Of a stretch of DNA of 64,000 bases, positions 50,417-58,766 are shown piece by piece. This stretch comes from [Mycobacterium] vasticus (GTDB taxonomy: Bacteria; Actinomycetota; Actinomycetes; Mycobacteriales; Mycobacteriaceae). A model generated the notes under the pieces. The model had not been told where the DNA came from and ran no database searches. It saw only the letters and a list, made by a program, of their open reading frames with translations. Both the position numbers and the translations under genes were made by a program. The stretch spans positions 3,549,601-3,613,600 of the forward strand of contig NZ_CP084028.1 of NCBI RefSeq assembly GCF_020181595.1, written 5' to 3'. The number at the start of each line of letters is the position of its first letter. Positions within the stretch are counted from its first letter, which is position 1.

Positions 50417-52068
50417 GCGCACCCGGACGTCCGCTGCCCGCAGTCACACCGGAGAACGAATTCTTCTGGACCGCGGGCGCCGACGGTGTGCTGCGGCTGC
50501 AGGAGTGCGGCGACTGCGCCGCGCTGATCCATCCACCGCAACCGGTGTGCCGGTACTGTCGCGGCACCAACATCGGCGTGCGCGATGTCTCGGGGCGGGC
50601 AACCCTGGCCGGGTTCACCGTCAACCACCGATTCAGTCTGCCCGGCATGCCGGCACCGTATGTGGTGGCGCAGGTGGCGATCGACGAGGATCCACGAGTT
50701 CGGCTGACCACCAACATCATCGACTGCGACCCGGAACGCCTCGAGCTGGGCCAGCAGGTCGACGTGACGTTCGAACAGCACGAAGACGTCTGGCTGCCGC
50801 TGTTTCGCCCGGCCCCCGGCGACACCGGTGCCAAGCCGCTGCCCGACGACGAGATCGCCCCGCAGGACTACGCCCGGCACGTGCGCCCGATGGTCACGAC
50901 CGAGAAGTTCGAGGACAAGGTGGCGCTGACCGGTGTCGGCATGTCCACCCTGGGCCGCCGGCAGATGGTCGATCCGCTGTCGCTGACCGTGGCGGCGTGC
51001 CAGGCGGCCGTCGCCGATGCCGGGCTGAGCCTGGACGATATCGACGGCCTGTCAACCTATCCCGGTGCCGGCCTGCCGGGCCCGTTCGGTGAGGGCGGGG
51101 CGACCGCGGTCGAGGCGGCATTGGGCCTGCGCCCCACCTGGCACAACGGTGGCCTGGAGACATTCGGGCCGGGCGGGTCGGTGATCGCCGCCATGCTCGC
51201 GGTGGCCACCGGGTTGGCGCGCCATGTGCTGTGCTTCCGCACGCTGTGGGAGGCCACCTACAACGAGCTGATGAAGCAGGGCAAGATCATCCCGCACGGG
51301 GGGCGGACCACCAGCTGGCAGATGCCGTTCGGCGGTATCTCGGCAGCGCATACCCTGGCGCAGAACGCCCAGCGGCACTTCCACCGCTACGGCACCACCC
51401 GCGAGACGCTGGGCTGGATCGCGTTGAACCAGCGGGCCAATGCCCAGCTGAATCCGACTGCGATCTACCGCGATCCGATGACCATGGACGACTACCTGTC
51501 CGCCCGGATGATCACCACACCATTCGGGCTCTATGACTGCGACGTGCCGTGCGACGGCGCGGTGGCGGTGATCGTCTCCGCCGTGGATGCCGCGCGTGAC
51601 CTGGCCAAGCCGCCGGTGCTCGTGGAGGCGGTCGGCACTCAGATCATCGAGCGGATCGACTGGGACCAGAGCACGCTGACCCATGAGCCGCAGGTGCTCG
51701 GTCAGGCCGCGCATCTGTGGTCGCGAACGTCGTTGCGCCCGTCCGACGTCGACGTCGCCGAACTCTACGACGGGTTCAGCTTCAACTGCCTGTCCTGGAT
51801 CGAAGCACTGGGCTTCTGCGGCATCGGCGAGTCCAAGAGCTTCCTGGACGGCGGGGCCAACATCGCCCGCGATGGGGTGCTGCCGCTGAACACCCACGGC
51901 GGTCAGTTGTCCCACGGCCGCACCCATGGGATGGGGCTGATCCACGAAGCCGTCACCCAGCTGCGCGGCGAGGCCGGCGAGCGCCAGGTGCCCGGTGCCC
52001 GGGTCGCGGTGGCCAGCAGCGGCGGGCTGACCCCCAGCGGGGTCATCCTGCTGAGGGCCGATACGTGA
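50413..52068 (+). CDS. Fusion of DUF35 (Zn ribbon/OB-fold) and SCP2-type thiolase-like aldolase domain
   Basis: 551 residues. Residues 1 to about 145 are a DUF35 protein: a zinc ribbon with CGDC and CRYC pairs, then an OB-fold (ATLAGFTVNHRF to VTFEQHEDVWLP). Residues 170-551 are an SCP2-thiolase fold (VALTGVGMSTLGRR, FGLYDCDVPCDGAVAVI, DVAELYDGFSFN, THGGQLSHGRTHGMGLIHEAVTQL). The nucleophile Cys turn seen in the thiolase at 33069 (ENSCATG) is here ETFGPGG, so it cannot be an ordinary thiolase. The layout equals a fused ChsH2-Ltp2 pair, an established retro-aldolase of steroid side chains; aldolase function is inferred. Confidence 0.83.
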   Translation: MSAPGRPLPAVTPENEFFWTAGADGVLRLQECGDCAALIHPPQPVCRYCRGTNIGVRDVSGRATLAGFTVNHRFSLPGMPAPYVVAQVAIDEDPRVRLTTNIIDCDPERLELGQQVDVTFEQHEDVWLPLFRPAPGDTGAKPLPDDEIAPQDYARHVRPMVTTEKFEDKVALTGVGMSTLGRRQMVDPLSLTVAACQAAVADAGLSLDDIDGLSTYPGAGLPGPFGEGGATAVEAALGLRPTWHNGGLETFGPGGSVIAAMLAVATGLARHVLCFRTLWEATYNELMKQGKIIPHGGRTTSWQMPFGGISAAHTLAQNAQRHFHRYGTTRETLGWIALNQRANAQLNPTAIYRDPMTMDDYLSARMITTPFGLYDCDVPCDGAVAVIVSAVDAARDLAKPPVLVEAVGTQIIERIDWDQSTLTHEPQVLGQAAHLWSRTSLRPSDVDVAELYDGFSFNCLSWIEALGFCGIGESKSFLDGGANIARDGVLPLNTHGGQLSHGRTHGMGLIHEAVTQLRGEAGERQVPGARVAVASSGGLTPSGVILLRADT

Positions 52069-52092
52069 GGGCCCGGACGTGAAGGCCCCCAC

Positions 52093-52977
52093 GTGAGCCC
52101 CCAGGTGGTGCGCCCGCGGATGGTCGACGCCGGCGGTGTGCCGATGTCGGCACTGGTGGCCGAGGTGCCCGATCCGCACGCCGTGGTGGTAGCGCTGCAC
52201 GGCGGCGGGACCACGTCGGTGTACTTCGACTGCCCGGGTCAGCCACAGTTGTCGCTGCTGAGAATCGCCGCAGCACAGGGCTATACCGCAATCGCCTTGG
52301 ATCGGCCCGGCTACGGCTCGTCGGCGCTGTATCCCGAGGCGCTGGAAGATCCCGCGCAGCGTGTCGAGTTGGCCTACCGGGCCGTCGAGGCAATCCTGGG
52401 CGAGCGGGCCCGGGGAGCGGGCCTGTTCGTGCTGGGCCACTCCAACGGCTGCGAACTGGCGCTGCGGATGGCCGCCGATGACCGGGGCACCGAGCTGCTC
52501 GGACTCGAACTGGCCGGCACCGGGCTGCGCTATCACGATGCCGCACAGCAGGTCCTGAGCACCGCGGGTCCCGGCCGACGGCCGGCAGGCCTGCGCGACC
52601 TGCTGTGGGAACCGGCCGCACTGTATCCCGAAGCGGTGCGGCGCGGTATCACCAATGCTCCCGCCGGGGCGCCCTACGAGACCGCCATGGTGACGCAGTG
52701 GCCGCGCATCGACTTCCCGAAGCTCGCTGCGCGGGTTCGCGTTCCGGTGCGATTCACCTTTGCCGAACACGAAAAGGTCTGGCATTCCGACGCCGCGGCC
52801 CAGCGCGACATCAGCGCGCTGTTCACCGCTGCGCCGAGCTTCACCAGCAACGACCAGTCGGACTGCGGGCACAACCTCAGCCTGGGTTTCGGCGCCGTGG
52901 ACTACCACCGTTCGGTGTTGTCATTCGTCAGCGAGTGCGCGGCCGCCACTGCCGCCAGGGAATCGGAGGTCAGTTGA
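52093..52977 (+). CDS. Alpha/beta hydrolase
   Basis: 294 residues from a GTG at 52093. The features are VVVALHGGGTTSVYF (oxyanion), LDRPGYGSSALYP, the nucleophile elbow GHSNGCELALRMAA, RFTFAEHEKVWH and a C-terminal His in QSDCGHNLSLG. It follows the aldolase-like fusion after a 24-base gap and overlaps the dehydrogenase gene by one base. By position it may release a CoA ester or hydrolyse an intermediate. No closer assignment is possible. Confidence 0.83.
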   Translation: MSPQVVRPRMVDAGGVPMSALVAEVPDPHAVVVALHGGGTTSVYFDCPGQPQLSLLRIAAAQGYTAIALDRPGYGSSALYPEALEDPAQRVELAYRAVEAILGERARGAGLFVLGHSNGCELALRMAADDRGTELLGLELAGTGLRYHDAAQQVLSTAGPGRRPAGLRDLLWEPAALYPEAVRRGITNAPAGAPYETAMVTQWPRIDFPKLAARVRVPVRFTFAEHEKVWHSDAAAQRDISALFTAAPSFTSNDQSDCGHNLSLGFGAVDYHRSVLSFVSECAAATAARESEVS

Positions 52978-53795
52978 TGCGGGTCGGATTCATCGGATTG
53001 GGCAGTCAGGGCGCGCCGATGGCGCGACGGATCGTCGAGGCCGGATACGCCACGACGTTGTGGGCGCGACGGGACGGCACGCTGGAACCGTTCTCCGACA
53101 CCGAGGCTCGCATCGCCGACTCCCCGGCGGAGCTGGGCGCCCAGAGCGACCTGGTCTGCCTGTGCGTGGTCGGTGACGCCGACGTCGACGAGGTGGTCCG
53201 GGGCGCCAACGGTGTGCTGGCCGGAATGGCGTCCGGCGGTGTGATTGCGATTCACTCCACGGTGCATCCCGACACCTGCCGAAAACTGGCGGCACACTGC
53301 GCCGATCGCGGTGTTTCGGTGATCGACGCACCGGTCAGCGGTGGCGGCCCGGCGGCCGCAGCCGGGACGCTGCTGGTGATGGCCGGCGGCGACGCCGACG
53401 TTGTGCAGCGGTGCCGCCCGGTCTTTGAGACCTACGCCGATCCGGTGGTGCATCTGGGTGAGCTGGGCTCAGGTCAGGTGACCAAGCTGCTCAACAATCT
53501 GTTGTTCACCGCCAATCTCGGCACCGCGGCCACCGCGCTGGCACTGGGCAAGCAGATGGGCGTTGCGACCGATCGACTCGCCGAGGTGGTGACCCGCGGC
53601 AGTGCGAACAGCTTCGCGCTGAACAGCATCCGGGGTTCCGGCGGCACCCTGGACCGGCTGGCCGCAATGGCCGGTGGCCTGTTACAGAAAGACGTGCGCC
53701 TGGTGGCCGACCTGGCGCAGCAGGCGGCCGCGACACCGGGCGCGGTGCTCGACGCCGCCGATGCGGCGCTGGCACTGATGGAGCACCGGCGATGA
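52977..53795 (+). CDS. 3-hydroxyisobutyrate dehydrogenase-family oxidoreductase
   Basis: 272 residues from the ATG at 52977, with CGGAGG upstream; it overlaps the previous stop. The NAD(P) motif GFIGLGSQGAPMARR, the substrate motif DAPVSGGGPAAAAGTLLVM and the catalytic Lys in GQVTKLLNNLLF identify the beta-hydroxyacid dehydrogenase family. It oxidises a short beta-hydroxy acid to the aldehyde or ketone. In this cluster it may handle a C3 or C4 fragment released by the aldolase-like fusion, which is only inference. Confidence 0.9.
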   Translation: MRVGFIGLGSQGAPMARRIVEAGYATTLWARRDGTLEPFSDTEARIADSPAELGAQSDLVCLCVVGDADVDEVVRGANGVLAGMASGGVIAIHSTVHPDTCRKLAAHCADRGVSVIDAPVSGGGPAAAAGTLLVMAGGDADVVQRCRPVFETYADPVVHLGELGSGQVTKLLNNLLFTANLGTAATALALGKQMGVATDRLAEVVTRGSANSFALNSIRGSGGTLDRLAAMAGGLLQKDVRLVADLAQQAAATPGAVLDAADAALALMEHRR

Positions 53796-53883
53796 CCCCC
53801 TTCCGGGAAGCTGCCGTTTGTCTTACAGTAGCGGCTATAGTCCATCGTCTCGGCGTCGGCTTCCGGCGCCCTGAGGAGGTTCG

Positions 53884-55086
53884 ATGACCAAGGCGGAGCT
53901 CATCTTCGACCCGTTCTCGGAGGAGTACTTCAACAATCCGTTCGACATCTATCGGCGGATGCGCGAAGAGGCGCCGCTGTACTACGACGAGAGGGAAGAC
54001 TTCTACGCCCTGACCCGTCACGCCGACGTCTCCGCGGCGCTCAAGGACTTCGAGACCTACTCCTCGGCCCGCGGCTGCGACCTGGCGATGGTGCGTAGCG
54101 GAGAACCGCCGCAGAAGTCCATCATCTTCATGGACCCGCCCGAGCATCGGCACCTGCGCAGCCTGCTCAACAAGGCCTTCACCCCGCGGGCCATCCAGGC
54201 CCAGCGGGAGACCATCGTCGAACAGGTCGAGCGGTTCCTCGGGGCCGCCGACCCGGATCGCTTCGACGTGGTGCAGGACTTCTCCGGACCGTTCCCGGTG
54301 GAAGTGATCACCCGAATGGTCGGAGTTCCCGACGAGTACCACCAGCAGGTACGACACTGGATCGACACCTCCCTGCACCGCGAACCCGGGCAGATCGAGA
54401 CCAGCGCCGAGGGCATGCAGGCCAATATGGAGACGGCCATGTACTACTACGGCCTGGTGCTGGAGCGGCGCGCCAACCCCCAGGATGACATGCTCAGCAG
54501 GCTGATCGCCGCCGAGATCCCCGGCGAGGACGGCCAGATGCGGCGCCTGGACGACATCGAGATCACCGGCTTCGCCACGCTTTTGGGCGGTGCCGGCGCC
54601 GAGACCGTCACCAAGCTGGTCGGCACCGCCGCGGTTGTCTTCGCCCGCAATCCGGACCAGTGGCGCAAGCTGCTCGACGACCGCAGCAAGGTTCCGGCCG
54701 CGGTGGAGGAACTGCTGCGCTACGAGGGCCCGGTGCAGTACAACGTCCGCTACACCCTCAAGGAGGCGCACGTCGGCGGCGGCACCATTCCGGCGGGCAA
54801 GCCGGTGTTCCTGCTGAGCGCCGCGGCGAACCGCGACCCGGAGGCGTTCACCGACGCCGACACCTTCGACATCGACCGGGACCAGACCGAGGCCCAGCAC
54901 CTGGGCCTGGGCTACGGCATCCACAGCTGCCTGGGTGCGGCGCTGGCCCGGATGGAAAGTGTGATCGCGCTGGAGAAACTACTGGACTTCATGCCCCGCT
55001 ATGAAGTGGATTGGGATGGCCTGCAGCGCGTCCACATGCAGAACGTCTCGGGCTGGCTCAACGTCCCGGTCCGGGTGCTGCGGTAG
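53884..55086 (+). CDS. Cytochrome P450
   Basis: 400 residues. I-helix GGAGAETVT, ExxR in EELLRYE, and heme loop LGYGIHSCLGAALAR with Cys near 349. The position usually Phe in the heme loop is Leu (LGYG instead of FGxG), which may tune the heme environment. GAGGAGG lies before the ATG. An 88-base gap upstream contains the TATAGT-like hexamer at 53836, so it may have its own promoter. The ferredoxin gene follows nine bases later. Confidence 0.92.
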   Translation: MTKAELIFDPFSEEYFNNPFDIYRRMREEAPLYYDEREDFYALTRHADVSAALKDFETYSSARGCDLAMVRSGEPPQKSIIFMDPPEHRHLRSLLNKAFTPRAIQAQRETIVEQVERFLGAADPDRFDVVQDFSGPFPVEVITRMVGVPDEYHQQVRHWIDTSLHREPGQIETSAEGMQANMETAMYYYGLVLERRANPQDDMLSRLIAAEIPGEDGQMRRLDDIEITGFATLLGGAGAETVTKLVGTAAVVFARNPDQWRKLLDDRSKVPAAVEELLRYEGPVQYNVRYTLKEAHVGGGTIPAGKPVFLLSAAANRDPEAFTDADTFDIDRDQTEAQHLGLGYGIHSCLGAALARMESVIALEKLLDFMPRYEVDWDGLQRVHMQNVSGWLNVPVRVLR

Positions 55087-55094
55087 GAGTGACG

Positions 55095-55301
55095 ATGTCC
55101 AAACGCCAGGTAGTGGTTGACTACGGACTGTGCGAAGCCAATGCGATCTGCATGGGCATCAACCCGGAGGTCTTCCACCTCGACGACGAGGATCACCTGC
55201 ACATCCTCAAGCCGGACATCACGCCGGAGACCGAACATGATGTCGCCGAGGCGATCCGCCGGTGTCCGCGCCAGGCGCTGTCGATCGTCGAGACCGACTG
55301 A
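55095..55301 (+). CDS. Ferredoxin, [3Fe-4S] type, P450 partner
   Basis: 68 residues from the ATG at 55095 (AGGAG upstream). Ligands are the Cys pair in CEANAIC and the CPRQA Cys near residue 58; the fourth-ligand position is Asn. It directly follows the P450 and is its likely electron donor. It ends 12 bases before the convergent DUF1330 gene. Confidence 0.9.
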   Translation: MSKRQVVVDYGLCEANAICMGINPEVFHLDDEDHLHILKPDITPETEHDVAEAIRRCPRQALSIVETD

Positions 55302-55313
55302 CCGCCGCAGGTC

Positions 55314-55622
55314 CTAGCGTCCCGGGAACCCGGACAGGATGACCGCGTTGCAGTCGGCCGCGGACTGCCGCAGCTTCGCGGCGTTCTGGTAGCCCTCGGA
55401 GAAGTACCACGCCCGAGCGGCTTGGACCGACTCGAATTCCAGTACCACGGTTTGGCTTCCGTGCCAGTCGCCTTCAAGCAGCTCGGGCTTGGTCTCGACG
55501 GCCAGGATCGTCGCACCCCCGGATGCCATCGTGGGCCCGGCGGCCTTGCCGTAGGCGACCATGCCGGCCGGGTCGTTGATCGCCTCGGTCAGGATCACAT
55601 ATCCCTTGGGCGCGTTGGTCAT
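55314..55622 (-). CDS. DUF1330-family protein
   Basis: 102 residues with the DUF1330 pattern of a dimeric alpha/beta barrel: KGYVILTEAINDPAGMVAYGKAAGPTMASGGATILA and WHGSQTVVLEFESVQAARAWYFSEGYQ. The biochemical role of the family is uncertain. It is nine bases after the ferredoxin gene and is the last gene of the amidohydrolase, P450, ferredoxin, DUF1330 unit. Confidence 0.87.
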   Translation of the reverse strand: MTNAPKGYVILTEAINDPAGMVAYGKAAGPTMASGGATILAVETKPELLEGDWHGSQTVVLEFESVQAARAWYFSEGYQNAAKLRQSAADCNAVILSGFPGR

Positions 55623-55631
55623 CGGTTCTCC

Positions 55632-55835
55632 TCAGTCGCTCTGGTCGGTGACATCGTCGATGGCGTGCTCTGGGCACTGCTTGATGGCTTCGCGGACGGC
55701 GGCCTCGTGCTGCGCCGGCACCTCGTCGACGGTGACCTCGGAGTACCCGTCGGCGGTAATCGAGAACACCTCGGGGCAGATCGTGGTACAGATCCCGTGC
55801 CCGGCACAGCGATCCGGGTCGACCCAGGCCTTCAT
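55632..55835 (-). CDS. Ferredoxin, [3Fe-4S] type, P450 partner
   Basis: 67 residues. Cys ligands are in CAGHGICTTICP and CPEHA; His occupies the fourth-ligand position, and there is an additional Cys in TTICP. The ATG overlaps the P450 stop by four bases, so it is the dedicated donor of the P450 at 55832-57124 and possibly of its paralog at 515-1813, which has no own ferredoxin. Confidence 0.92.
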   Translation of the reverse strand: MKAWVDPDRCAGHGICTTICPEVFSITADGYSEVTVDEVPAQHEAAVREAIKQCPEHAIDDVTDQSD

Positions 55836-57124
55836 CGCTTCACCGCCGGCGTGAACTCCAGATGCAGATCGATCAGGCCGCGCAGGATGTAGGTCGGGAT
55901 ATAGCGGTACCGGCGGGCACCGGGCGGACCGTGCTGCGACTGCGAGACGGTGATCTCCGAGGTGCGATCGAGCAGGCGTTCGATCGCGATCCGGGTCTCG
56001 GCCCGCGCCAGCGGTGACCCGGGGCAGCTGTGGATGCCGCGGCCGAACGTGATGTGCTGGCGCGCATTGGTCCGCGCGGGATCGAAGGTGTCCGGGTCGG
56101 TGAACCGACGCGGGTCGCGGTTGGCGCCCGCACTGAGCACCATCAGCGTCGTGCCGGCCGGGATTGTGACGCCCCCGATCTCGGTGTCATACCGGGAGAG
56201 CCGGAAGTCTCCCTTGACCGGGCTCTCGAAACGCAGCACCTCTTCGATGAAGTTCGGGATCAGGCTGCGATCTGCGCGCAGACGCTGCTGGATGTCGGGC
56301 CGCTCCCCGATGATCTTGAGCGCGGAGCCCAACAGCCGCACGGTGGTCTCCTGCCCGGCCGAATAGACGTTGGTGGCCACCCGGGCCACGTCCATCGGCT
56401 CGGGAATCGAGCCGTCCGGGAAGGTCGCCTCAGCCATGCCGCTGAGCACGTCACCGCGCGGCGTGGCGCGACGGTCGGTGATGTAGTCGGCGAACTTGGC
56501 GTAGAGGAACTCCAGCGGGCTGTGCGCCAGCGCCTTGGCGTCGGTGCTGCCGATACCGCCGCCGACGTTGTGGTGCATGTTGTCGACGAAGTCGTTGCGG
56601 TCTTCGGCGGGCACGCCGAGCAGGTCGGCGATCACCAAAAGCGTGAAGGGCGAGGCGAATCCGCCGATGAACTCACCGGAGCCCGGCGCCAGGTAGTCGT
56701 CGAGCACCTGATCGGCGAGCTCCCACATGGCGTCTTCGTTCTCCTTGAGACGCTTGGGCGTGATCAGCCGCATCAGCAACGCGCGGTGGTTGGTGTGGGT
56801 GGGCGGGTCCAGGGTGGGCAGCTGGTCGGAGAACGGCAGCTCGTCGCGGTGCTTGTCGATCAGACCCGCCACGGTCGCACCGCCCAGGTCGCCGTCGAGC
56901 GGCACCGGGAAGCCGGGGAACGGACCTGTCACCGCGATGCACGAGGAGAACTTCTCGGCGTCGCCGGCCACCGCGCAGGCCTCATCCCAGCCGGTCACCA
57001 TCATCACGTTGTGGTGCGGCTCGCGGGTGATCGGCGACCGCTCGAACAGCGAGCGCAGGTAGGGGTACGGGTCGTCGACCACGGTCTGGTCGGTAAAGAA
57101 GTCGATCGCATCCGGATCCGTCAC
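55832..57124 (-). CDS. Cytochrome P450
   Basis: 430 residues from the GTG at 57124, which has GAGG six bases upstream and matches the N-terminus of the paralog at 515-1813; GTG 57136 is an alternative and further upstream extension is not needed. Motifs are SAGQETT (I-helix), EEVLRFES (ExxR), and FGRGIHSCPGSPLAR with Cys near 367. The operator at 57168-57182 is 44 bases upstream. Probably the two paralogs act on related substrates. Confidence 0.92.
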   Translation of the reverse strand: MTDPDAIDFFTDQTVVDDPYPYLRSLFERSPITREPHHNVMMVTGWDEACAVAGDAEKFSSCIAVTGPFPGFPVPLDGDLGGATVAGLIDKHRDELPFSDQLPTLDPPTHTNHRALLMRLITPKRLKENEDAMWELADQVLDDYLAPGSGEFIGGFASPFTLLVIADLLGVPAEDRNDFVDNMHHNVGGGIGSTDAKALAHSPLEFLYAKFADYITDRRATPRGDVLSGMAEATFPDGSIPEPMDVARVATNVYSAGQETTVRLLGSALKIIGERPDIQQRLRADRSLIPNFIEEVLRFESPVKGDFRLSRYDTEIGGVTIPAGTTLMVLSAGANRDPRRFTDPDTFDPARTNARQHITFGRGIHSCPGSPLARAETRIAIERLLDRTSEITVSQSQHGPPGARRYRYIPTYILRGLIDLHLEFTPAVKR

Positions 57125-57167
57125 GACCCGCCTCACTCTCTGGCATGCATGCAGTGCTCTCAAAGAT

Positions 57168-57182
57168 GAGAATGTAATTCTC
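57168..57182. promoter_or_regulatory. Perfect GAGAAT-GTA-ATTCTC operator
   Basis: Six-base arms match perfectly around GTA, 44 bases upstream of the P450 GTG and 51 bases past the amidohydrolase stop. It is the same motif as at 44675-44691. It implies a promoter inside the minus-strand unit, so P450-ferredoxin-DUF1330 may be expressed separately from the amidohydrolase. Confidence 0.75.
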
Positions 57183-57233
57183 CGTCGTTGACAGACTTCC
57201 ATACGCCCGGTGAACTCGTCAACGGCGCAGCGC

Positions 57234-58514
57234 TCAGCTGTTCGCCCGCGCCGCCTCGGTCAGGGCGTTCGCCTGGCGCTCCCCCTCCTTGTGGTGGCTC
57301 AGCGCGCGAATCTCGACGTCGTGGCCCTGCGCGGCGGCCCGCAGCGCCCCGACCGTCGCCTGCTCGCGGGGAACATGGGCGAACGGGTCGAAGGAGTACC
57401 AGCGCATCGCGTTCTCGTGGGTCATCTTGTTGATGTCGGAGTCGGGGACGTTGTTCGCGGTCAGGACCTCCCACAGCTCCTCGGGCGCATTCGGCCACAT
57501 CGAGTCGCTGTGCGGGTAGTCGGCCTCCCAGGCGATGTTGTCGATGCCGATGTCGTGACGCAGGGTCACTCCGACCGGATCGGAGATGAAGCAGGTCAGG
57601 AAGTGGTCCCGGAACACCTCGGAGGGGACCTTGGGCCCGAAGTCCTGACCGGTCCACGTCGAGTGCATGTCATAGGTGCGGTCGACACGCTCCAGGAAGT
57701 AGGGGATCCAACCGGTGCCGCCCTCGGACAACGCGATCTTGAGGTCCGGGTACTGCTTGACCGGACGAGACCAGAGCAGGTCCGCGGCGGCCTGCACGAT
57801 GTTCATCGGCTGCAGGGTGATCATCACGTCCATCGGCGCGTCGGGCGCGGTGATCGCCAGCTTCCCCGATGACCCGATGTGCACGTTGAGCACCATGTCG
57901 TTGTCGCACAGTGCCTCCCACAACGGGTTCCAGTACTCGTTGTGGAAGCTCGGGTACCCCATCGCGGCCGGGTTCTCGGTGAACGTCAGCGCGTGCACGC
58001 CCTTCTTGGCCACCCGCCGCACCTCGTCGGCGCACCGCTGTGCATCCCAGATCACCGGCAATGCCATCGGGATGAAGCGCCCGGGGTAGGCGCCGCACCA
58101 TTCGTCGATGTGCCAGTCGTTGTAAGCCTGCACCAGCGCGACCGAGAAGTCCGGGTCGTCGGTGGCGAACAGTCGCCCGGCGAAACCGGGGAACGACGGG
58201 AAGCAGACCGAGCCGAGGATGCCGCCGGCGTTCATGTCCTTGACCCGCTCATCGACGTTGTAGCAGCCCGGCCGGATCTCGTCGAGACCCTGCGGTTCCA
58301 GGCCGTACTCCTCCTTGGGCCGCCCGGCCACGGCGTTGAGCGCCACGTTGGGGATCACCACGTCGCGGAACTGCCAGCTGTCGGACCCGTCCGGGTTGTG
58401 CACCAACCGCGGCGCGTCGTCGAGATACTTGCGCGGCAGGTGATTGGCGAACATGTCGGGTGGCTCGACGATGTGGTCATCGACGCTGACCAGGATCATG
58501 TCGTCCTTGTTCAC
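57234..58514 (-). CDS. Amidohydrolase-2 family metal-dependent hydrolase/decarboxylase
   Basis: 426 residues from the GTG at 58514 (GGAG six bases upstream). It starts MILVSVDDHIVEPPDMF, a hallmark of actinobacterial ACMSD-like proteins, with NVHIGSSGK in the middle, IALSEGGTGWIPYFLERVD and WEADYPHSDSMWP near the C-terminus, which supply metal ligands and the catalytic Asp. It is the third member of this family in the window and the longest. It is the first gene of its unit and diverges from the operon beginning at 58783. Confidence 0.87.
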   Translation of the reverse strand: MNKDDMILVSVDDHIVEPPDMFANHLPRKYLDDAPRLVHNPDGSDSWQFRDVVIPNVALNAVAGRPKEEYGLEPQGLDEIRPGCYNVDERVKDMNAGGILGSVCFPSFPGFAGRLFATDDPDFSVALVQAYNDWHIDEWCGAYPGRFIPMALPVIWDAQRCADEVRRVAKKGVHALTFTENPAAMGYPSFHNEYWNPLWEALCDNDMVLNVHIGSSGKLAITAPDAPMDVMITLQPMNIVQAAADLLWSRPVKQYPDLKIALSEGGTGWIPYFLERVDRTYDMHSTWTGQDFGPKVPSEVFRDHFLTCFISDPVGVTLRHDIGIDNIAWEADYPHSDSMWPNAPEELWEVLTANNVPDSDINKMTHENAMRWYSFDPFAHVPREQATVGALRAAAQGHDVEIRALSHHKEGERQANALTEAARANS

Positions 58515-58696
58515 GGCCTTCTCCGATCCGGGCCGGCGCTGCGAGGCGGGCCCAACGAGTCCTGTGGCACCTGATATGAAAACTATCTTCCCGCTTTCCG
58601 AGAATCAACCTTCTGACGTGCCCATGGCGGCGGGCTGCCCCGAGCGTCGTCACCGACATCTGCGGCCCGCTCCGACCAACGAGCTCTAGCTGCGGA

Positions 58697-58746
58697 AACA
58701 GTCGACTGTTGACCAATCGAGCAAAACATGGAAATCTGTTGGTCAA
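58697..58746. promoter_or_regulatory. Palindrome and long-spaced inverted repeat in divergent control region
   Basis: AACAGTCGACTGTT at 58697-58710 is a perfect 14-base palindrome. Overlapping its edge, TTGACCAA (58709-58716) pairs perfectly with TTGGTCAA (58739-58746) across 22 bases. Both lie in the 268-base gap between the divergent units 57234-58514 and 58783-64000. They may bind a second regulator, or TTGACC may be a -35. Confidence 0.5.
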
Positions 58747-58749
58747 ATA

Positions 58750-58766
58750 TGAGAACGTGATTCTCA
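58750..58766. promoter_or_regulatory. TGAGAAC-GTG-ATTCTCA operator
   Basis: Seven-base arms with one mismatched pair, 17 bases before the ATG at 58783. It is the same motif as at 44675 and 57168. A further half-site, CGAGAAT at 58599-58605, lies nearer the divergent amidohydrolase gene. Confidence 0.65.

Noticed and set aside
52060..52100. Tandem-like repeats of ACGTGAGGCCC around the thiolase-fusion stop
   Set aside because: Only about three imperfect short copies; no sign of a functional repeat array, and it may only provide the spaced starts of the next gene.
57143..57152. GCATGCATGC palindrome upstream of a P450
   Set aside because: Short simple alternating repeat that could arise by chance; not repeated at other promoters.
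57187..57223. GTTGAC-N25-GTCAAC inverted repeat past the amidohydrolase stop
   Set aside because: Arms are short, the spacer is long, and no T-run follows; it could be a chance match, so it is not listed as a terminator or operator.
44675..58766. Interpretation of the GAGAAT dyads as Zur or other metal-regulator boxes
   Set aside because: Arms and spacing only loosely resemble TGAAAAT-type boxes, and all linked genes are catabolic rather than metal-related.
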